DNA from: Candidatus Vogelbacteria bacterium
GTDB taxonomy: Bacteria; Patescibacteriota; Minisyncoccia; Phycocordibacterales; UBA12445
Reading direction: 5' to 3'
DNA length: 32,604 bases
Assembly (NCBI GenBank): GCA_016215345.1
Contig: JACRKD010000035.1
Span: forward strand, 1 to 32,604
Shown piece by piece: positions 27,100 through 32,604 of the stretch. A program made the position numbers and the translations under genes. The notes beneath the pieces are model-generated. The model was not told where the DNA came from, made no database searches, and saw only the letters and a program-made list of their open reading frames with translations. The stretch's first letter is position 1. Every line of letters starts with the position of its first letter.

Positions 27100-27140
27100 G
27101 ACTTTACATTATGAGGCGACCGCCTACTTTTGTAAAGTTA
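27099..27140 (+). repeat. 42-nt compound palindrome, right copy
   Basis: Left arm TGACTTTACA (27099-27108), core AGGCGACCGCCT (27114-27125), right arm TGTAAAGTTA (27131-27140, one mismatch). Its first base is the start-codon A of the Cas2-like gene on the other strand, so the whole palindrome occupies the promoter and leader space of that gene. Confidence 0.92.
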
Positions 27141-27181
27141 TTGTATCCGTTATTATCATAATTGTAATTAATACAAAAATT

Positions 27182-27204
27182 AAAAAACCGCCATCATTGG
27201 GCGG
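27182..27204 (-). terminator. Intrinsic terminator of the small membrane gene
   Basis: On the minus strand a CCGCC/GGCGG stem (27204-27200 with 27192-27188) is followed by T6. It lies 12 nt after the TAG of the 27217-27436 gene. Confidence 0.85.
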
Positions 27205-27216
27205 ATCCAAAAGCTT

Positions 27217-27436
27217 CTACTCGAATACTGGGGAAAACTGTCCCCGAAACCACTTAATAAAAAGGCGCCACTTGAAGCAACCATAAGACCAAAAAGATCG
27301 TCGATGGGAATCGATGTAATCCTCCCTAATGAACGCGCCAACTACGAATATTCCATAAGCCCACATTAGCGCCACCATAATGGCGATAGGGATCATTAGA
27401 AAATAACAGATACCAATCGCGATGTCATAAAAACAT
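27217..27436 (-). pseudogene. Small membrane protein gene with a one-base frameshift after the start
   Basis: An AGGAGG site sits 6 nt before ATG 27436, but that frame stops after three codons (ATG TTT TTA TGA). With one T fewer in the T5 run the frame reads MFYDIAIGICYFLMIPIAIM, WAYGIFVVGAFI, REDYIDSHRRSFW and ends after about 72 aa with GQFSPVFE. It would have two hydrophobic stretches and an aromatic, basic tail. The span is 3n+1. A TATACT-like box lies upstream and a terminator downstream. As written, translation could restart only at an internal ATG. I do not recognise the family. Confidence 0.6.
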
Positions 27437-27507
27437 TAAGACCTCCTCTTGTCGCAAATCAAAAAACGTCCGCTGTAAGACTAGTATAAAATTAGAATAT
27501 ATTCAAG

Positions 27508-27584
27508 AAAAGATAAACGAGATACGACCTTTCCTGCCTGCCGGCAGGCAGGTTATGTTTAAGGTCGGACATTGTTTATCTTTT
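27508..27584 (-). terminator. typA terminator with a palindrome nested in its loop
   Basis: Outer arms AAAAGATAAAC (27508-27518) and GTTTATCTTTT (27574-27584), then CGACCTT (27525-27531) and AAGGTCG (27561-27567), enclose the perfect 20-nt palindrome at 27533-27552. On the minus strand the hairpin starts at the typA stop and is followed by CTTG after a T4 tract. Confidence 0.7.
27533..27552. repeat. 20-nt palindrome, CCTGCCTG family, copy 2
   Basis: CCTGCCTGCC followed by GGCAGGCAGG: fully symmetric. It differs from the copy at 22626-22645 by one central base. It sits in the loop of the typA terminator. Confidence 0.92.
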
Positions 27585-29376
27585 ACTTCCCCTTTCTTTT
27601 TCCAACAGTAGTTTTGCGAATACGAATATTTTCAGGCGTTACTTCCATCACCTCATCGTCGCCAAGATATTCAAGAGAAGACTCCACGCCCATAGGTCGT
27701 GGCGGATCAAGAAAAACAAGACCGTCAGAAGATTTACTTCTCATGTTAGTTAACTCCTTTTTCTTGCAAACGTTCACCTCAAGATCCTCGTCGCGAGAAG
27801 TTTGCCCGACAACCTGTCCTCTGTAAACTTCGACACCGGGGCCGATAAAGAGTGTGCCTCTCTGTTGCGCGGTATCAAGGGCGAAAGCTGTAGTCTGCCC
27901 ATCTTCGTAGGCGATAATGGAACCATGTGGCATAGAGGCCGTCTCTACGGCTGGTAAATACCCAAAAAAAAGTGTATTCATTATACCAAGGCCCTTCGTA
28001 TCTGTCATAAACTTAGATCTGTATCCAAAAAACCTGCTCGTAGGTATTACGAAACTAAAGTGAGTTATCCCTTCAGCCGCGCGCATGTCCTTCATCTCTG
28101 CGCCTCTTCCCCCCATCTTCTCAATAATTGTTCCGGAATAAGAATCTGGAACTTCGATAAAAACCTGTTCGTAGGGCTCCATTTTCTGACCATCTACTTC
28201 TTTATAAATAACCTCCGGCTTAGCGACCTGAAATTCGTGTCCTTCTCGCCTCATTCTTTCGACAAGAATTCCAAGATGAAGCTCTCCCCTTCCCGCAACA
28301 TAAAAGCTGTCGGGAGATTCAGTGTCCCTAACCTTGAGAGCAACATCAGTTTCCATCTCCTTATAAAGCCTGTCTCTTATCTGCCGCGAAGTTACATAGG
28401 TTCCTTCTCTTCCCGCGAAAGGCGATGTATTCACAGAGAATGTAACTTGAATAGTCGGTTCGTCTATATGGAGGGGTTTAAGCTGTTCGGGATTTTCTTT
28501 ATCGGCAAAAGTTTCTCCAATCATAACATCGGCGCACCCGGCAATATGGACGATGTCGCCCGCGAAGGCCTCTGGAATTTCCACCCTCTCAAGACCAACA
28601 GATGTCATGAGAGATGTAATTTTAATTGGCGACATATCTCCATCTCTCTTTATGCGCATTACCGTCTCTCCATTTTTAACCTTCCCCCGATAAATCTTAC
28701 CGGTTGCGATTCTTCCCTTAAAGTCATTCCCGACGATGGATACCGCCAAAAACTGTAGCGGGCCATCGATATTTCTCTTGGCCGGTGGAATATTTTTTAT
28801 AACAATATCGAAAATCGGAGAGATATCCGTCATCTCTTCTACGTTCGGTATAAAGCCAGCTTTTCCAAGCTTCGCCACGGCATAAACGACAGGAAATTCA
28901 ATCTGTTCGTCGGATGCCCCCAGTTCTATAAAGAGGTTAAAAACCTCGTCAAGAACAAAATTCGGTCGTGCCTCCGGCTTATCCATCTTGTTTATTACTA
29001 AAATTATTTTGAGTCCGAGCTCGAGAGCCTTTTTTAAAACGAATCTTGTTTGAGGCATAGGACCCTCCTTAGCGTCTACCAAAAGTAGCGCGCCATCGGC
29101 CATGGTTAACACACGCTCAACTTCACCGCCAAAGTCAGCATGTCCGGGAGTATCCAAAATATTTATCTTCGTTCCTTTCCAATTTACAGAGGCATTTTTG
29201 GCGAAGATGGTGATACCTCTCTCTTTTTCTATCTCATTGGAGTCCATTATCAGATCGCCACCCTCCACGACATCATGGGCCAAATGTGTTTTTGACTGCC
29301 GTAAAAGAGCGTCAACCAAGGTGGTCTTCCCATGGTCAACGTGAGCGATTATGGCTATATTTCGTAAATCGTACAT
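27583..29376 (-). CDS. typA: Ribosome-associated GTPase TypA/BipA
   Basis: This translational GTPase of the EF-G family is implicated in ribosome assembly and stress responses. G1 [10 protein letters not shown] (11-20), RGITIFAKN (switch I region), [16 protein letters not shown] (G3), [10 protein letters not shown] (G4), then domain II and the TypA-specific C-terminal region ([49 protein letters not shown]) are complete. The length of 597 aa is typical. TATAAA lies 7 nt before the ATG. The gene ends at the nested terminator. Confidence 0.97.
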   Translation of the reverse strand: MYDLRNIAIIAHVDHGKTTLVDALLRQSKTHLAHDVVEGGDLIMDSNEIEKERGITIFAKNASVNWKGTKINILDTPGHADFGGEVERVLTMADGALLLVDAKEGPMPQTRFVLKKALELGLKIILVINKMDKPEARPNFVLDEVFNLFIELGASDEQIEFPVVYAVAKLGKAGFIPNVEEMTDISPIFDIVIKNIPPAKRNIDGPLQFLAVSIVGNDFKGRIATGKIYRGKVKNGETVMRIKRDGDMSPIKITSLMTSVGLERVEIPEAFAGDIVHIAGCADVMIGETFADKENPEQLKPLHIDEPTIQVTFSVNTSPFAGREGTYVTSRQIRDRLYKEMETDVALKVRDTESPDSFYVAGRGELHLGILVERMRREGHEFQVAKPEVIYKEVDGQKMEPYEQVFIEVPDSYSGTIIEKMGGRGAEMKDMRAAEGITHFSFVIPTSRFFGYRSKFMTDTKGLGIMNTLFFGYLPAVETASMPHGSIIAYEDGQTTAFALDTAQQRGTLFIGPGVEVYRGQVVGQTSRDEDLEVNVCKKKELTNMRSKSSDGLVFLDPPRPMGVESSLEYLGDDEVMEVTPENIRIRKTTVGKRKGK

Positions 29377-29464
29377 ATTTTTATTTATAGTGTTGGAAAA
29401 TTATATAATACTTTACACAAAAAAGCAAATTAAGCGAGGCTACATCCAACCTCTGGGTAGATAG

Positions 29465-29489
29465 AAAAAGCCGGCTATCTCTAGCCGAC
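29465..29489 (-). terminator. Intrinsic terminator after the 29501 gene
   Basis: On the minus strand an 8-nt stem with one mismatch and a 4-nt loop (29489-29470) is followed by T5. It lies 12 nt after the stop of the gene at 29501. Confidence 0.75.
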
Positions 29490-29500
29490 ACGAACCAAAT

Positions 29501-29980
29501 CTACTCGTCGAGAGAAGAATCTTCCTTTCGGCCACTTCTGATGGCAGAGACCAAATCATCATACGCGATCCGCAACTGCGCGTTATCTGGATGTCGCTCC
29601 AATCGTTTTTTCGCCATCATAAGACCGGCCTCTTCAGCGTTAAGCCGTTTCATCTCTTCTCGCGCGAAACGCCCCTTAAGTAAAAAGTTGTTGGTAAAAA
29701 GGATAAGTAGAAAATTAAATGACAGAAAAACAACCTGACCACAGGCTATAACCAGATCTGTCGACCCAAAAAATATTTCCACATAATCATAAACGTGTTT
29801 GAGTGCGGCAAGCGACCATCCAAGAGACAAAGAGTTTAATGCTAAGAGCGCGCAAGCCATCTTACTGGCCATAAGCCTATCCTCTACCGTCTTGAGCTCC
29901 GACAATCTTTTCTCCGCTCGATATTTGGCAAGACTCCACTTATCCGCTTCGTACTTAACAATAGCCTTAGATCTACTCAC
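29501..29980 (-). CDS. Hypothetical protein with two membrane helices between charged helices
   Basis: The product is about 159 aa. GTG 29980 is chosen because GAGGAGGTG lies 5 nt before it; the longer frame to 30028 has no site. The order is a charged helix (EADKWSLAKYRAEKRL), two hydrophobic segments (MACALLALNSLSLGWSL and VIACGQVVFLSFNFLLILF), and a C-terminal charged helical part (REEMKRLNAEEAGLMMAKKR) ending DDLVSAIRSG. No family is recognised. It is flanked by typA and tRNA-Ser. Confidence 0.65.
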   Translation of the reverse strand: MSRSKAIVKYEADKWSLAKYRAEKRLSELKTVEDRLMASKMACALLALNSLSLGWSLAALKHVYDYVEIFFGSTDLVIACGQVVFLSFNFLLILFTNNFLLKGRFAREEMKRLNAEEAGLMMAKKRLERHPDNAQLRIAYDDLVSAIRSGRKEDSSLDE

Positions 29981-30127
29981 GAGCCACCTCCTCGCCCCGC
30001 ATAACGTGGCAGCTTGTCTCATTTTCAAAGAGACTAATTACCTACTTTTATACTCTCACTTTCAAAGTGAATCGTCAAACATAAAATATCTCAATCGGGC
30101 TTCGAATCCCACCGTAAACTTCGTTTA

Positions 30128-30214
30128 CGGAGAGGGAGGGATTCGAACCCTCGATGCCCTTTCGGACATACATGATTTCGAGTCATGCGCTTTCGACCAC
30201 TCAGCCACCTCTCC
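30128..30214 (-). tRNA. tRNA-Ser (CGA)
   Basis: Acceptor GGAGAGG/CCTCTCC, anticodon stem CATGA/TCATG with loop CTCGAAA (anticodon CGA), a long variable arm (TGTCCGAAAGGGCA region) and T-arm GGGTTCGAATCCC, with discriminator G as in serine tRNAs. CCA is not encoded. A CCGTAAA/TTTACGG hairpin begins at the acceptor end (30112-30130). Confidence 0.95.
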
Positions 30215-30248
30215 AAACGTGCCGTAATACTAGCAATCTTTTGCATTT

Positions 30249-30274
30249 TTGACAAAATTTAGTAGTATGATAAT
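30249..30274 (+). promoter_or_regulatory. Promoter of tRNA-Glu
   Basis: TTGACA (30249-30254) and GATAAT (30269-30274) with a 14-nt spacer, or the overlapping TATGAT/TAATAC, end 8 nt before the tRNA. Confidence 0.6.
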
Positions 30275-30282
30275 ACAAACAT

Positions 30283-30357
30283 GGCCCTATCGTCTAACGG
30301 TTAGGACGAAGCCTTCTCAAGGCTCAAATCAGAGTTCGATTCTCTGTAGGGTCACCA
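30283..30357 (+). tRNA. tRNA-Glu (CUC), CCA encoded
   Basis: Full cloverleaf: GGCCCTA acceptor, D-arm TCGTCTAACGGTTAGGAC, anticodon loop TTCTCAA (anticodon CTC) and T-arm AGAGTTCGATTCTCT, followed by encoded ACCA. It is the only tRNA in the window that encodes CCA. Confidence 0.95.
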
Positions 30358-30466
30358 AATTGAAACTTGGTCGGAAGTAAGCGAAACCTTGCACACAATT
30401 AAACTTTGTGCCACCATTAAATCAGATACGCTAACTTTGCTTCGAGGCGCGGAAGGAGGGCAAATC

Positions 30467-30782
30467 TTGACCACACAAGGGAAAGTTCTACTCATTGTCA
30501 CAATATTGGACTCTTCGATAACTGCGACCGGCATAACCCTAGGCCATTCGAAGGAATTTAACCCCGCCATGCTCTGGATTATAGATTCTCTCGGGGTTGA
30601 CCTACTTCATTGCGTTCAAGATATCTTTGGTCCTCATCGCCGTCCGTACATGTGACTGGCTTGTCAAGACCTACGGTGATATTTCACCCGCAAAGTGGTA
30701 TTACAGTCTGGTCGTAACCATTCATGTCACTCTCTTGCTCGTTGCCCAAATCGCAGTTAACTTCCACGGCGCCTTCAATTGA
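30467..30782 (+). pseudogene. DUF5658-like membrane protein gene split by a one-base frameshift
   Basis: GGAAGGAGGG precedes TTG 30467 by 6 nt. Frame 1 reads TTQGKVLLIVTILDSSITAT, GITLGHSKEFNPAMLWIIDS, and the next frame, open after a stop at 30582, continues LTYFIAFKISLVLIAVRTCD and ends with IHVTLLLVAQIAVNFHG. The D...T...LG...E.NP.M.W.I..G....F..K pattern resembles small DUF5658 membrane proteins and spans the join at the G4 tract (30593-30596). The span is 3n+1. A terminator follows at 30789. As written only about 62 aa are made in the first frame. Confidence 0.6.
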
Positions 30783-30788
30783 CCGCGT

Positions 30789-30812
30789 CCCGATAACCAT
30801 CGGGGCCTTTTC
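30789..30812 (+). terminator. Intrinsic terminator after the DUF5658-like gene
   Basis: CCCGAT (30789-30794) and ATCGGG (30799-30804) with a 4-nt loop, then GCC and a T4 run. Confidence 0.75.
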
Positions 30813-30872
30813 TGTTGCCCCCCAAAAAACAAACCACGCAAAAATACCAAGAGTGTCAACCTAAGTTTTTCA

Positions 30873-30900
30873 TTGACGAAAAAAAATCAGTATATAACAT
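30873..30900 (+). promoter_or_regulatory. Promoter of the 30985 gene
   Basis: TTGACG (30873-30878) and TAACAT (30895-30900) with a 16-nt spacer, within an AT-rich stretch after the preceding terminator. Confidence 0.5.
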
Positions 30901-30984
30901 TATAGATAGAAACTGCCCTTAACCGATACAATGGGTTATAGACTTTTTGACAATACTCCAACAGAAGTTGGGGAAGGAGAAAAA

Positions 30985-31332
30985 ATGACACATCACCTTT
31001 TCTGGTTGCCACCTCAAAACAAAGAATCGGATATAGAAATCGGGCAGATAGACAAAGAAGATCCTAGAAAAAACTGCCGCTTTTGTAAAAGTACAGCGGC
31101 ATACAAAGCAAGCGCGGGGGCGAAAGATGGCAGTGGATCAACGATTTCAATTGTTGTCTGTCTCGGCGATAAATGTCTAAACATGGCCAAGGGCGAAATC
31201 CAAGACATTTTGAAACACCAGAAAGAAAAACCAGCTAACCGAGAGACGGTAGACAAAGCAATCTGCGAGAAACGACCCACAAGGAGACTAACTCTCAACG
31301 AGAGGCTAACACTCAAAAAAAGGAGAGAATAA
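30985..31332 (+). CDS. Small CxxC/CxxxxC (putative zinc-binding) protein
   Basis: The product is 115 aa. ATG 30985 is chosen because GGGGAAGGAG ends 5 nt before it; an in-frame ATG at 30931 has no site. Cys31 and Cys34 (NCRFCKS) and Cys59 and Cys64 (VVCLGDKCLNM) could form one zinc knuckle. The C-terminal 40 residues are basic (KRPTRRLTLNERLTLKKRRE), which suggests nucleic-acid binding. It has its own promoter and terminator. No family is recognised. Confidence 0.65.
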   Translation: MTHHLFWLPPQNKESDIEIGQIDKEDPRKNCRFCKSTAAYKASAGAKDGSGSTISIVVCLGDKCLNMAKGEIQDILKHQKEKPANRETVDKAICEKRPTRRLTLNERLTLKKRRE

Positions 31333-31345
31333 ACGCGCGATACAC

Positions 31346-31371
31346 GCTCCGAGTAACGTCGGAGCCTTTTT
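31346..31371 (+). terminator. Intrinsic terminator after the zinc-motif gene
   Basis: GCTCCGA and TCGGAGC (7 bp) around a 6-nt loop, then C and T5. It ends 3 nt before the TTGACT box of the tRNA-Val promoter. Confidence 0.88.
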
Positions 31372-31373
31372 CG

Positions 31374-31400
31374 TTGACTAAACAAAAGCCATAATATAAT
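31374..31400 (+). promoter_or_regulatory. Promoter of tRNA-Val and the following RNA
   Basis: TTGACT (31374-31379), a 15-nt spacer and TATAAT (31395-31400), 10 nt before the tRNA. Confidence 0.65.
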
Positions 31401-31410
31401 CTTATTTCAT

Positions 31411-31482
31411 GCGCTCATAGTTCATTGGTAGAACGCTTCGTTGACATCGAAGAGGCAGTAGGTCCGATTCCTACTGGGCGCA
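31411..31482 (+). tRNA. tRNA-Val (GAC)
   Basis: Acceptor GCGCTCA/TGGGCGC (one G-T pair), D-arm TAGTTCATTGGTAGAAC, anticodon stem CTTCG/CGAAG with loop TTGACAT (anticodon GAC) and T-arm AGTAGGTCCGATTCCTACT. The T-loop is TCCGATT instead of TTCGAAT, a mild deviation. CCA is not encoded. Confidence 0.93.
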
Positions 31483-31650
31483 CAAATTCATGTGAGAGGT
31501 TCAGAGTCCGAGGAGCCCCGCTTGGGGGAGAATTGGTAGAAGATTTGACCCCTACGGGTTAAGCTCTCGAAAACTTAGGCAATCAATTCGGTGGAACCCC
31601 TTTGGCGTCAGACCATAAACAACAGCGGAATATAGCTGTTGTTTTAATGT
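31483..31650 (+). ncRNA. Unidentified structured RNA downstream of tRNA-Val
   Basis: There is no open reading frame, but several short helices are visible: CCCC-GCTT-GGGG near 31518, ACCC-CTAC-GGGT near 31551, and a 10-bp terminator AAACAACAGC/GCTGTTGTTT (31617-31644) with a T-run. The stretch is G-rich compared with its AT-rich surroundings, and it lies in the tRNA-Val transcript. I could not match it to tmRNA, RNase P, SRP, 6S or a riboswitch. Confidence 0.4.
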
Positions 31651-31664
31651 AATAAAAAAATGAC

Positions 31665-32355
31665 GTGGACTTCAATAAGGCTATTCAAAATCTTAATAAA
31701 CTTCTCAAAGAAAAGCAACCAAAAACATTTAGTAGTTCTCTTGGATATTGACCTACGCCCCAAACATATATCGCTATATCTGGAAAAAATTTAGAACGGA
31801 AAATAATCAGGTGGACTGGGATAGGGTCACCATTTCACTAAGTTCTAAGTTTGCAAAACGTTGGGTAAGATATAAAAGAAAAAGTGTAAAATTATACGAA
31901 AATCGCAGTGAGGTAGATTTAATACTTACAAAACATAGGAATAAACTTTATACATTAATTACTTATAACAGTGCTGCCGACAAACGAATTCGGGATCGAA
32001 TCATCTCATCTCCTTGGTTAGGATTAGTCAGAAGGGAAATATTCTTGCAGAAAAAGAACTTAATCAATGGCTACAGTATATCGTTGATGATTGGATAGAC
32101 CGATACTATCCACTATTCAAGTGGAAAGGTTATACAGATGATGTAAAAGATAAAATTAGGAACTGTATTCGTTGTTATAAATACACTGGTTCTTTTCTTG
32201 GTTATCTTTATAAAACACTAGAATATTCAGCAAGGGGCATAAGACCACTTCAAGCATGGTCGCTTGATGATCTTGTTGGGGAAAATGGAGCAACAAAGAT
32301 TGATTTTGTTACCCAAGATACCGAAACAGGGCGAGTTAAGTTATTTGGGAGGTAA
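31665..32355 (+). pseudogene. Broken gene in three frames, weakly sigma-70-like
   Basis: Three consecutive frames read like one protein: VDFNKAIQNLNKLLKEKQPK from GTG 31665, then APNIYRYIWKKFRTENNQVD to about 32010, then LVRISQKGNILAEKELNQWL to the stop at 32355. The shifts lie near 31735-31745 and 32000-32030. The last part, with KIRNCIRCYKYTGSFLGYLY then SARGIRPLQAWSLDDLVGE, is reminiscent of sigma-70 region 2 and the following linker, but the match is weak. About 230 codons are involved. Codon use is more AT-rich than in the core genes, which suggests transfer or decay. It converges on the reverse transcriptase gene with an 11-nt gap. Confidence 0.5.
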
Positions 32356-32366
32356 AATCGACGAAC

Positions 32367-32604
32367 TTAAAAGTAGCCCTTAACTGTTTTAGCCAACCCC
32401 TTCCCCCTACAATGCTTCAGCCTTCCCAAGTACGAAGCCACCACAGATCTTAACTTTTCCACAGGTAAATTTTCTTCTGCCTTTTCGAGTCTCCTAAACA
32501 TTCTTCTCACAGTTTTAGTTCTCATAACTCTATGATACGGAAACGAAATATATCCAAGAACATCTATGCCGTTGTGCCATTTCTGAAACGTTGTTTTTTG
32601 ATCA
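32367..32604 (-). CDS. Reverse transcriptase, C-terminal end (5' part outside window)
   Basis: The visible 78 codons read DQKTTFQKWHNGIDVLGY, ISFPYHRVMRTKTVRRMF and SYLGRLKHCRGKGLAKTVK before the stop. This matches the region after the catalytic palm in bacterial retroelement reverse transcriptases (normally GIDFLGY..FPHHRVLRTKTKRRM...SYLG.LKHC), a type common in CPR genomes and often belonging to diversity-generating retroelements or group II-like lineages. The YxDD motif would lie beyond the window. No template or variable repeat can be recognised on this side. Confidence 0.8.
   Translation of the reverse strand, partial: DQKTTFQKWHNGIDVLGYISFPYHRVMRTKTVRRMFRRLEKAEENLPVEKLRSVVASYLGRLKHCRGKGLAKTVKGYF

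Larger units (their letters stand above)
26477..27140 (-). mobile_element. Candidate palindrome-bounded element carrying a PaaX/Cas2-like gene
   Basis: This 664-bp unit consists of two inverted copies of a 42-nt compound palindrome enclosing one gene. The left copy ends 23 nt from the gene's stop, and the right copy begins at its start codon. A solo copy is at 1714-1755. No target-site duplication is evident. The unit splits murB from the genes upstream. Mobility is inferred from the inverted ends and the dispersed solo copy; it has not been shown. Confidence 0.5.

Noticed and set aside
26477-27140. CRISPR array or CRISPR-cas locus, because of the Cas2-like domain and repeats
   Set aside because: There are only two flanking palindromes, in inverted orientation, with no regular spacers, no Cas1 and no leader.
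30090-30112. Second tRNA fragment (GGGCTTCGAATCCC looks like a T-arm) next to tRNA-Ser
   Set aside because: No matching acceptor, D or anticodon arm is present, and the motif is short enough to be chance.
31483-31650. tmRNA, SRP RNA, RNase P RNA or group I intron
   Set aside because: The diagnostic conserved segments of these RNAs were not found by eye. It is left as an unassigned structured RNA.

Overview
The window looks like a chromosome segment of a Candidate Phyla Radiation (Patescibacteria, most likely Parcubacteria-type) bacterium. The reasons are compact minus-strand gene blocks, shortened core proteins (EF-Ts 197 aa, ATP synthase delta 130 aa, epsilon 79 aa), a split transketolase, a secreted protein with GYAWSSNIGW-type repeats, and many start codons only 6-8 nt after a TATAAT-like hexamer. 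The placement is an inference from gene content; no marker phylogeny was run. UGA is used as a stop, so the UGA-Gly code of some CPR lineages does not apply.

Layout. 1-935: two tandem paralogous small genes of unknown function and an odd tRNA (probably Pro). 1025-2970: superoxide dismutase (+) and GAPDH (-), with a solo 42-nt palindrome between them. 3072-9630: a carbonic-anhydrase-like gene and the complete F1Fo ATP synthase operon atpBEFHAGDC (-). 9738-14412: tRNA-Thr, a membrane protein, tsf, rpsB, a secreted repeat protein, prfA and rpmE. 14459-18114: an HExxH protein, a secreted coiled-coil lytic transglycosylase, rplY (L25/CTC) and a small membrane protein. 18248-25379: carbon metabolism and translation quality control, with class II aldolase, a divergent PfkB kinase, DUF1653 and ASCH-like genes, two transketolase halves, rpe, rpiB and gatB. 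25413-29376: murB, a palindrome-flanked PaaX/Cas2-like gene, a small frameshifted membrane gene and typA. 29501-32604: an accessory region with four tRNA/RNA loci, small membrane and zinc-ribbon-like proteins, a broken sigma-like gene and the C-terminal end of a reverse transcriptase running off the window.

How the genes work together. fba, pfkB-type kinase, gap, tkt, rpe and rpiB form a linked glycolysis/non-oxidative pentose phosphate set. The ATP synthase supplies or uses the ion gradient. tsf, rpsB, prfA, rpmE, rplY, gatB and typA serve translation. murB and the transglycosylase act on peptidoglycan.

The most interesting object is a 664-bp unit (26477-27140). It holds a winged-helix plus Cas2-like (PaaX C-terminal type) gene, bounded by two inverted copies of a 42-nt compound palindrome. 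A third, solo copy lies 25 kb away. This resembles a transposase/REP or autonomous element/MITE arrangement, but with a Cas2-fold protein. Other points of note are a second family of 20-nt palindromes (CCTGCCTG core), a 126-nt nested hairpin, a reverse transcriptase end, an unidentified structured RNA after tRNA-Val, and several single-base frameshifts near homopolymers confined to non-core genes.
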